Below are positions 12,351-21,900 of a stretch of DNA of 64,000 bases, piece by piece. The notes beneath the pieces are model-generated. The model did no database searches. It saw nothing but the letters and a program-made list of their open reading frames with translations, and had not been told where the DNA came from. How positions within the stretch are numbered: the stretch's first letter is position 1; every line of letters begins with the position of its first letter. The DNA is taken from assembly GCA_963971535.1 (NCBI GenBank), contig OZ020589.1, positions 53,542,888 through 53,606,887 on the forward strand, in the 5' to 3' direction. The position numbers were made by a program, and so were the translations under genes. The stretch comes from Notolepis coatsorum. Taxonomy: Eukaryota > Chordata > Actinopteri > Aulopiformes > Paralepididae.

Positions 12351-13291
12351 TAGGGATGGGAATCGAAAACCGGTTCCCGTTGGGAACCGGATCCTAATTG
12401 GCCGATGCCTGGAACCGTGTGCCTCCCGTGACTTTCGATTCCCTTATCGCTGCCAGGTTTTCAAAACAACGTTAGCGTTAGCATGTAGCCATGGCAGACT
12501 TATTTGATTCCTTAAGGGCTCGAAATTGCCTGGATTTTGGTAATATGCTATAGATTAAATTAGTTTAAGAATAAAAAAATAAATACATTTTAAGAGAATC
12601 TCAAATACATTATTTTATTTAAGTGTAGGCTATAGTTAATGTTTTATTTTTTACAGTTTTTGTATTTTTCTGACATGGGGGCTCAACAATAAATGACAAT
12701 CAGAAATGTCAAGGTGCATGTTGTTATTCTAACCAGCTTAGACCCCTACGCTCTGCATCTTCTGGCCGCCTCAGACCTACTCCTATCCAAGCTCCGGGAG
12801 GGTCATCAAAGAGTAGTCGCCTATTCTCAGTCCTTGCTCCACAATGGTGGAATGAACTACCCACCCCAGTTAGGACAGCCGAATCACGTCCAATCTTTCG
12901 CCGTCGACTAAAGACGCACTTCTTCAACCATTATCTGAATAAAAAAATATATATATATCTAACCCTAACTAACCTTACTGTCATGCACTTGTCCTAATAA
13001 ACTAACCTACACTGTAGCAGTGTGTAGCACTCAACACTTTGATGAACATGGTTGCTCAGCTGATAGAGTTGTGCCCTTCCTGATGACTTGTCGTACAGAA
13101 CTTGTAAGTCGCTTTGGATAAAAGCGTCAGCTAAATGACTAAATGTAAATGTAGTTCTGTTGCATTTCCAATTTATTTATGTAAATTATAAATTGATCAG
13201 GTATCGATAAGGGTATCGATAAAGAATCGAATCGATAAGCAGAATCGATAATGGAATCGTATCGATAAAATCCTATCAATTCCCATCCCTA
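12351..13291. mobile_element. hAT-like element with 8-bp TSD, carrying a LINE 3' end
   Basis: Ends are TAGGGATGGGAATCGAAAAC on the left and, in reverse complement, TAGGGATGGGAATTGATAGG on the right. The direct repeat TTTGTGTG flanks it at 12343-12350 and 13292-13299, a perfect 8-bp TSD as expected for hAT. The right arm is full of ATCGATAA repeats. No transposase is visible. A LINE 3' fragment (about 12690-13155) sits inside, so the element either was hit by a LINE or moved with it. Confidence 0.88.
12690..13155 (+). mobile_element. LINE 3' fragment inside the hAT-like element
   Basis: Around 12790-12945 one forward frame reads QAPGGSSK, LFSVLAPQWWNELP and FRRRLKTHFFNHYL. This is the usual end of a fish LINE reverse transcriptase ORF (the WNELP and KTHFF blocks). 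The 3' UTR ends at GTCGCTTTGGATAAAAGCGT and TAAATGTAAATG, a common LINE tail. The rest of the ORF is absent, so this is a 5'-truncated copy. Confidence 0.75.
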
Positions 13292-13331
13292 TTTGTGTGT
13301 ATGTGTGTAATGTGTGACATTGTGTGTGAAC

Positions 13332-13865
13332 GCATGTTACAGGGTGTCATTGACTCTGTTTCTATCTGTGTGGATGCATGTTACAGGGTGTCATTGACTC
13401 TGTTTCTATCTGTGTGGATGCATGTTACAGGGTGTCATTGACTCTGTTTCTATCTGTGTGGATGCATGTTACAGGGTGTCATTGACTCTGTTTCTATCTG
13501 TGTGGATGCATGTTACAGGGTGTCATTGACTCTGTTTCTATCTGTGTGGATGCATGTTACAGGGTGTCATTGACTCTGTTTCTATCTGTGTGAATGCATG
13601 TTACAGGGTGTCATTGACTCTGTTTCTATCTGTGTGGATGCATGTTACAGGGTGTCATTGACTCTGTTTCTATCTGTGTGGATGCATGTTACAGGGTGTC
13701 ATTGACTCTGTTTCTATCTGTGTGGATGCATGTTACAGGGTGTCATTGACTCTGTTTCTATCTGTTTGGATGCATGTTACAGGGTGTCATTGACTCTGTT
13801 TCTATCTGTGTGGATGCATGTTACAGGGTGTCATTGACTCTGTTTCTATCTGTGTGGATGCATGT
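13332..13865. repeat. Minisatellite, 44-bp unit
   Basis: About 12 nearly identical copies of a 44-bp unit that includes GCATGTTACAGGGTGTCATT and CTGTTTCTATCTGTGTGGAT. Single-base variants (for example TGTGAAT, CTGTTTGGAT) mark individual copies, so the array is recent. Confidence 0.97.
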
Positions 13866-13999
13866 GTATAACTTGTGTGTGTGTTTGAACATGCCGTTCA
13901 TGGCAGATGGAGCCCAGCGTGCACTGGGAGGTTGTCGGTGCTAAGCCCTTCCCTGTGTGCCTGGCTTTAAGTCTGGTGGCTGTCATGAGCCGCGCTGAA

Positions 14000-14165
14000 G
14001 CCACGCCTCCTCTGGCAGAGCCACGCCTCCTCTGGCAGAGCCACGCCTCCTGTTCGGTGCAGCCGGCAACACACAGCAGGCATCTTAACCCTTTCACTGC
14101 CACACGACAGCCGGTTAACCCTTTCACTGTGACAATACAGAAGGTTAACCCTTTCACTGTGACCA
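14000..14165. repeat. Two short tandem repeats
   Basis: A 21-bp unit (GCCACGCCTCCTCTGGCAGA) occurs two and a half times at 14001-14053. It is followed by three diverged copies of GGTTAACCCTTTCACTG at 14085-14165. A further diverged copy, ACAGAAGGTTAGCCCTTTAC, appears at 15369 beyond the inserted repeats, so the array was split by them. Confidence 0.75.
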
Positions 14166-15370
14166 TTTTTTTAATTTATTTTATTTAACCTTTATTTAAC
14201 CAGGAAGTCCCATTGAGATACAATATCTCTTTTGCAAGGGAGACCTGGCCAAGATGACAGCAATACCATTAGCAAATATCAGACAGCAATAAAATGTGCG
14301 GTACATCACACAAGAACATAATAAAAGTGCATGTATACAATATACTATACATCACATGTAAACACAAAAACACAAAACCGAATAGTCTACATAATAGTAA
14401 AAGTGTATGACAGTAAAATACAGGGTAATAATTAGGGGTGGGAATCACCAGTTTCATCATGATACGATACGATATCGATTCTTTGGACAACAATACGATA
14501 TTTGCCGATATCACAAAGTCTCTCACGATACAATACGATACGATTAGATTCAGGTGCCTGCGATCGATACGAGATGATATCATATGCCCATTTAACACAA
14601 TCAGTAACATTTTGATCAACAAAAAAAAGGTAATGAAAATATCATTTGACATTTGTATTTTTGAGCTCTTCCAGACATTTAAAGGAAAATCAATCTATTG
14701 TTTTTAATACAAATAGACCTCCTGTTCACTGTAAAGTGCCACGTTTTTATATATTGAGCTTTAAACTTTAAGCTAAATTTTTTGGAACTCAAAACTCACA
14801 ACCTCCCTCTCCCAAACCGTTCCTACAACAATTTGTTGATGTTGCATGATCATGTATAGGCCTACATTTATTATGTATTATATTGTTTATGTTTAAATAA
14901 CATTTAAACATCAAACTCCTCTGACCTCATCTGGTCTTTCCAAAGACGCGCGCACACACACACAGAAAGGGAGAATGCTATGCTGTAACATCTACACACA
15001 CGGAGCTACTGCTGTTGTTCTTGGGCGGATATGAGACTCGCCACAGGATTTTCAAAATAAGAGTATCGATATGAATCGATCTTATTACATCGCATCGATC
15101 CGATTCGATTGTTGATAATTACATCGATGTATCGATCTGGATCGATGTATCGTCCCACCCCTAGTAATAATACAGTAATTTTGCAGTTGGGACCCGACTA
15201 CAGAAAGCAGCGACATTCTTGTTGTAGGAAGTTATGTAATACAGATTTAAATTAGCAGAGGGAGACCAGGGTATCTAAGTGGATATGGTCCTGTAGCCCA
15301 TTCCATGCCCAAGGTGCGAAGCTTGAAAAAGCTGTTCTTCCTAGTTCAGTGTTTATTCACTGAACAATAC
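14166..15370. mobile_element. Old interspersed repeat, interrupted
   Basis: Two halves (14166-14424 and 15172-about 15360) surround the hAT-like element at 14433-15163. The left half has TTTAACCAGGAAGTCCCATT and GGGAGACCTGGCCAAGATG. The right half has GGGAGACCAGGGTATCTAAG and CATTCCATGCCCAAGG. I recognise these phrases from a common fish interspersed repeat but cannot name the family. It lies within a short tandem array whose units flank it. Confidence 0.5.
14433..15163. mobile_element. hAT-like element, 731 bp, 8-bp TSD
   Basis: Left end TAGGGGTGGGAATCACC and right end, in reverse complement, TAGGGGTGGGACGATACATC. GTAATAAT flanks it at 14425-14432 and 15164-15171, a perfect 8-bp TSD. The arms are rich in GATACGATA and ATCGAT motifs. 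No transposase is seen. Its right part contains, in inverse orientation, the AAAATAAGAGTAT and GGGCGGATATGAG phrases also present in the element at 11006-12135. Confidence 0.88.
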
Positions 15371-17485
15371 AGAAGGTTAGCCCTTTACTATCACACAACC
15401 CACGGCGATGCTCCTTCATTAGCATCATTAGCTCCGCTTCACACAGCGCATGAGCTAACCTGCTATCTGATTTTTACTAAGGAAAAAACACAGAATAGAG
15501 AGGGCTCTCTAAGAGCCCCGGTCCAACATACACATGTGCTTCTGTGGCCAGTCCAACCCAGTTGTAGGTCACATGACACACACAACCCATCATCACCTAC
15601 AAAAAATGGCAAAAACACTCTACAGAGGAACGCCGTTTTTCATAATGAGAGAATACATAATTCTCGATTAGTATCGGCCACAGGCCTTGCTAAGCACACA
15701 CGACAGCGACCAAACAATCTTTTCTTTTAGGAAAATAAAGTTTCTCCAGCAGTTTTTAGCACAACCTCAGCAATCAAGCTAAGGGTTACATCGCATCCCT
15801 ACCACACAAAAGACACAATGTAGTGCACAACATGTCTGATAGGAGGATGACAAAGTCCCCAGGGAACCGGGGGGAAACACAATCCTCTTATTTTACCCTT
15901 AATATGGCCAGTTAAAACAGGAAAACCTGTTAATATGTGAACACACTGTTCATTGTCATCACAGGCTGAGAAAAGAACATTCTTTTACTCACTTGTCACT
16001 AAGCATAGCTTCATAGGTTAGTTACCTTAGTTGTGAGTACACAGTACATATAAACACACATGATGTTTCTCACACAACAACCAGATCATTTTCACATCTG
16101 TAACAACCCGATTTGCACGGAGAAGCTAACTGCCAGTGACAAAGACAGTTCACACATAACTCGCGTCGTATCCTAAATGCATTGCAGCAACACACGTTTT
16201 GGGAAAACATCGTTATTCACAAAACATTTAGAAAGGCAAAACCAGAAGACGTGTTATAAGGTCTGGTCAAACCTTGTCCTACCCGGAACATAGATCAGCG
16301 AAGTGCAGTCTCAAGACACCGTAGAAACACAGCCATCCTGTGTTGTTCGATCCGGGCAGCGTCGCCGCTCTACCCGTCGCAACGGTCCCTTTGTTAACGC
16401 AATCCTTGCCGTCCTGGCTCAGGGCAGGGTCGACGAACATCCCCTGTCAAAGATGACGTCGTAGTCAAGAGTGTAAAACATGTTATAATCAAAGCACGTT
16501 CAACAGAGTAGCATTAAGCTAACGGCCGCTCCAACCGTCGGTCGCTATTACCCCTGCTCGCGAGACGCCGAGCGAACGGCGCACGCGACCAGAGGGGAGC
16601 TCACGGCGGCGCGCTGGCCTTGTCCGATAGCAGCAAGCTAACGTTTCCTAGTGATCACAACAGCTAGCGCCGCAGCTAACAGCTGACTGGCTAACAGTAG
16701 GCCCAACCTCTGTAGGCCACGCAGTGATCCCAGCAGGCTAACGCCGCAGCTAACAGCTGACTGGCTAACCGTAAGCTAAGCAGCTATCACCTGAACTTGT
16801 ACACAATGATATAACACTCACCCAGACAGGCCGTCGTTCTGAAACCCTCCTCACTTCTTAAGAGAAAAGAGAAACAAGATGTCAACACAGCTTTACAACG
16901 GTGATTTTACCAACACCCGACGGAATCAGCACAATACCAAACTGGCCTGTGTAGCTGACTTGAACATGGATCTTCCGCTATCGAACATCCATGCACATAT
17001 CTCCTCGTGAAGGAATACTCTCATTTGGATATGAAAGAAGGGGCTACACGGTGACAGGGAGATACCCACTCATCCAGAAAACACAGGGATCACCAGTGTT
17101 AATGGTCGCGGCCCACTAGTTAAAACTACAATGGTCTTCAGACCAAGGTCTTCTGTCGCCTAGGTGGCTGAACAAAGGACGCTAGCCTGGGGCCGGTTTT
17201 CATAAACATTGTCAAGTAGCCCCCATAGCACTAACAGACAAGTGAAGCCTGCCAGCAACAGTACTCACCCAACCTGAAACCCACCGCTTCTCACAACAGC
17301 GGCGCGTCCGACAGTTCAGCTGTGGCCTGAAAGGTTTCACCCCAACCAAACACAGCAAGGAACTGCAGTTGAGAAGCATGCAGCGGCGTGCTCCCAATAC
17401 GAAAACCGGTGGAGGGTTTTAGAATGATCACCATCTTCCAGACACTCCAGTGACGAAGACAACATTGCCGTATTTTCTCGAAAAT
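15370..17485. other. Unassigned region with a CpG-rich core
   Basis: No convincing gene. A 141-codon forward ORF (15305-15730) and a 61-codon reverse ORF (17212-17397) have no motif I recognise. 16340-16700 is rich in CpG (for example CGCGAGACGCCGAGCG) and is followed by a direct repeat of GCCGCAGCTAACAGCTGACT at about 16670 and 16745. It could be a promoter-type CpG island, an old LTR or the far flank of a larger element. I cannot choose between them. Confidence 0.4.
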
Positions 17486-18916
17486 TGTTGTGAAGGGCCA
17501 GATTAAACCGAATATATATATTTATTTATATATATATATTTAATTGTATTTGTATATTCTCTAATATTCCCTGATATCCCTTGTATATTCCTTGTACAAT
17601 ATGCATTGAATATTCATTCTAGCCTACTGAACATCCCATAATAGTCTCCATTCTACTATTGGTCGAGACCTTGGTGCCAGGCTGCCATACCCCTCAGACC
17701 CAGTTCAAACGTACCGCTCGACATGTACGAACAAGTCCTAGTTCCGCGTAGGAATTTGGCTACCGCACCACTAATGGGACTATTTGTTCATAGTGCGTAT
17801 ATATACTGCGCTACTAAAGTAGGACTTTCTTTTCAGTCCAGTTTCTTACCCTCCAATAGAGTCACAGACGTAAAGCCTCCCCGCGACGCCACGTGTGGGA
17901 GTAAGGCCAAGTTCGCCTACCATCGGTATTGAGACATCATGTATATTAATATTTGAATAGTCATATTTGGCACTATATCGTCGAGTTGGACGTAGTCTAT
18001 TAAGCTAATAATAGTCTGTTAATATATAGTGCTTCGTGCGGTGAGAATACTACCGTAGTCAGTACCCCATCGTTTCGGGCAGAGAACTGGCTGCTTACCC
18101 AGGGTGGTTGACCCTATGTGAAGCTGCACCCGAGGAGCCCCAGAGCCGACGAGCGAGTGGACCTGTATACCGGATTATTCTACCGACGACAGCCCGCCTT
18201 CCCAGGCACGGATTATGCTTTGGATACTTTGATTATTCCATGGATAAAGACCCCCGACACTGCCGTGTGTTGGAACCCCCCCCCTGGAGAGGACGCAAGG
18301 TGAGGAGACGCTCTGCAAGACGAGGTCTCTTCACGTCTCTCCCCCGTGGACCGGAGAGAGCCGGCCCACAAAGAGTCCACCTGCTTTCATCTGTGGTCCA
18401 AGGATCGCCGGCGCATTGAACGGCACTACAGTGGGTTCACCTGGGATACCCTTGGCCGGACGAGGCAGCTGGATTCTACCCCCCCCCCCTCCTACTCCTG
18501 TCGGCTTACAAGCGACCGGATTAACCCCCTCTAGTGTATCCAGCCTATAATCATTAAAGTATCATTGCTGTTATTCCTTAACTATTCCAGGTTGTATATT
18601 TACCACCTGCGCCTTCAGAGATTGGACATTCTCTATTGATATACCGACGAATACTCCTTGCCATAAAAGTGCATACTATTTCAATTCATAAATGTAATTA
18701 AGTGACTAAGTGCTTATTCTACACACCATCGCTGTGTAGGAAATAAAGACCTGTTTCTAATTCGTACATTTGTGTTGGATCCGTTTCATCTACGTGAGAG
18801 TGTTCATGATAATATATTTATGCCGTGTACTGGGTGGCCGAATATTAAGTACAAAGGTAGTGGTAGTAAGTATCATATCTAGTAATACAGTCAGGGAATT
18901 GTACCCCTCAGTTACA
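17486..18916 (+). repeat. 5' LTR of the BEL/Pao element
   Basis: Starts TGTTGTGAAGGGCC and ends CCTCAGTTACA, so it has TG..CA termini. It holds A/T-rich TATATATTTA runs near its start, a C-run (18480-18489), an ATTAAAGT signal near 18552 and an AATAAAGACC poly(A)-like signal near 18742. The promoter and R boundaries cannot be set from sequence alone. A 69-codon ORF in both LTR copies is identical because the LTRs are, and is not evidence of a gene. Confidence 0.95.
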
Positions 18917-18918
18917 AT

Positions 18919-18935
18919 TGGTCCTTCGAGCCGGA
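18919..18935 (+). promoter_or_regulatory. Primer-binding site, complementary to tRNA-Tyr
   Basis: TGGTCCTTCGAGCCGGA starts two bases after the 5' LTR. Its reverse complement, TCCGGCTCGAAGGACCA, equals the 3' end of vertebrate tRNA-Tyr as I remember it (T-stem end, acceptor strand, discriminator A and CCA). This is where minus-strand cDNA synthesis would start. Confidence 0.8.
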
Positions 18936-18960
18936 TGGTAATTAGTGTAATATTAATATA

Positions 18961-21900
18961 GTGTTATTAATATTGAAATGGCCTATGATGAACACTCCAC
19001 GAAACGATCCTCCTAACCAACGCCCGCAGCGCGAACGACGGCTCCCTCAGTACTTAGAGGCTTACGCTGTCAGTCAACAACCTAGTCTTCTACTAACAGT
19101 AAACGCGGTAAAACTAGAAAGTAAAAGTATGTCTAACCCCAACGCCCAGACTACCCCGACCATAGAGGCCCCTACGGGCTCTAATGTAACTGACCAAGTT
19201 CACGGTGGGGACCAGTGGGAACCAGACATGACTTCACACCCCGCCAGTACTGAAGAAGTAGTCCCCGATGAGTCCCGGGAGGAATACAACGCTACCGAGA
19301 GAGAACTCGGCACGGAAGAAGACGGGGAGAGCACCGTGGAGATAGAGCTCCAAGGCTCCGCAAGGAGTACCCCGAGGGAAGGCTCCCCTATACAACCGCC
19401 TTCTCCCAGCGAGGCAGAGAGGACCCTACAGCAGGCATTCCTCGTCAGCCTGAAAGCCTCTACTGAACGCGATAGACTCCAGGGTGAACGCGATCGATTG
19501 CAGCTACAGCAACGGAGCGAAGAAGAGCACATACGCCTGGAAATAAGACGCATTCAGATGGAAGAGAATGTGGCCCGAGACCGAGCAGACAGCCAGCGAG
19601 CAGCCGCTGGTGCTCTACGGGAAGCAGAGCGCGACAGACAGCAAGCGCAACTAATAGAACAGCTGATCAGACGGACAACACCCTCTCCCTCCGCCAGAGG
19701 CTCCAGGAACTCGTCTAGACACACCTCCAGGGCGGCATCCCCTAGCCGAGTAAACAACCCTGAACTTGACCAACAGACGAGGTCTATACCCCCCACAGAC
19801 CACCTCCCCCCACCGGTCCAAGCGAGACCTAGCAACCGGGAAGGAGCAGCATATCCTGTGGAGAGGCTAAACCAGAGACTACAAGCACTGGATGACCTAA
19901 CTGAAGACGAAGAGGAAGAGGAGGAGAACCACGCCCGAAGACAGCACAGTACTCTACCGGACCAGGAGGTCCGGTACAGCCCAGGCTATACTCCCGCGGA
20001 GCTGCGCTACAGACCCCCGACTCTATACACGGGTGAGCACGACGCACGACCCGCACCGAGGAACAGCACCTGGACAAGCGGGCCATGGTACACTGCCGGT
20101 ACCAGCCCATACCAAGGAGCGGGAGGAGACTCGCCTAGGAGGCCTCTCCCCCAACGCTCGCCGATGTATCCACAGTCAGCGTCATACATTGGCACGCCTA
20201 TGGTACCCGACTTCACCCAAGAGAACCGGGCCCAGTATACAGAACTCCGCATGTGTCTGGAGACCATGTTGGTGGATGTATTGGATGAACGCCACAAATA
20301 CGCCATCCTACTGCAGCACTTAAAGGTACCCCGCGCACATAATATAGCGCTCGCCTACGCGACTTCCACCACCCCATACACAGCAGCGCTGGTAGCATTG
20401 GACCAGAGGTATGGACGCATATGGGATTACGTGATCCAGGAGATCCGACACATCGACCGCTTACCCCCAGCAATAGACAATCGAGCACTGGACGACCTGT
20501 CCATCAGAGTGCAGTCCCTGGTAGGGATGTTGGGAGCGCAAAGAGAGAAGGGGAAGTATGAACTTTACGCCAACTCAAATGTGGAAAGGATTCTGGAGAA
20601 GCTGCCGCCCGCTCGTCAGGAGCGCTTTAGGCGGCAGAGGGACCACAGAAACCCGAATGGCCCCGAACCGAACCTCCTCGATCTAGCAGACTTCCTGGCG
20701 AGAGAAGTCAGCAGCCTACGGCTAGATACATTCGGACGGAGCACCCCTGGCTCCAGAGAAGGAACCAGACGACTAAATGATGGAAGAAGATCGGTGACTG
20801 TGATGCACCAATCGGAGTCAGTACCGAGCAGCAGGAGCCACAGTACCCCCTCCAGAACGGAGAAGTGGAAGATAGTGTGCCCCTACTGTGAGAAAGAACA
20901 CTGGCTAGCGCAATGTGACTCCTTCCCCAAGCTGAACGCGGAGGAAGCAGGTCAATGGATAAAGTCCAACAAGCGCTGTTTTCGCTGTGCGCGCTCACAC
21001 ATGGCAGCCGAATGCCGCTTAAAGAAAAGGTGCACCAAGTGCGATGGAGCCCATCTGGACATACTTCACGACAGTAACAGACGGCGCCCTTCACCTGCAC
21101 CATCCAGCCGCAAAGCGAGCGTCATGTACATCGATCCCGCCAGCAGCAGTGGAGCCCGAGTACTCCTAAAAGTAGTGCGTGTGACACTAAGCTACCAGAA
21201 TAAAGTCCTGGACACTTACGCCGTCCTCGATGACGGGTCAGAGAAGACCCTGCTGCTCGCCTCCGCTGCGGCCCAGCTAGGGCTGCGGGGAAGCGAAACC
21301 CAAATGACAATTCGGACAATAAGACGAGATTTGAAGACGATAAAGGGCGAGAATGTCTCATTCTCTATCGCAGCAAGCGGCCAGCCTGAGCGACGGTACC
21401 AGATTGCAGACGCTTTCACCAGCCAAGAAATAGGACTGTCGCGGTACACATACCCCGTCGCCAAGCTGATGGAGAAATATGCACATCTGCGCAAGTTACC
21501 GATCCCGCTCATAGACAATGCTATGCCGACCCTGTTGATAGGCTCCGACCATGCAGACCTCATTGTCCCGATAGACCGGGTTCATACCGGACCCCGAGGC
21601 TGCCCTGCAGCAGTCGAGACCCGTTTGGGATGGACTCTCCAAGGCCCGCTCGCCAAATCTCTCAACCGAAGTACAGCCACTAGATGTCTCCACTCCCGAG
21701 TCACAGAGGGAGAAACCGCACTCCTGCAACACGTAGAGCGGCTATGGAGCTTGGAACAAATGCCCTTTAAGAATGGAAAGAAAGACATTCGCTCTAAAGA
21801 TGACATTTACGCCATTCACCTCCTCGAGACAGGGACCAAGAGAGTCCCGGTCAACGGCGTGTTGAGATACGCCACGCCACTCCTGCGGCGACAAGGAATG

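Noticed and set aside
13907-14188. ORF starting MEPSVHWEVVGAKPF as a small gene or first exon
   Set aside because: After about 35 codons it runs into two short tandem repeats, and no second exon or motif is found. Chance is more likely.
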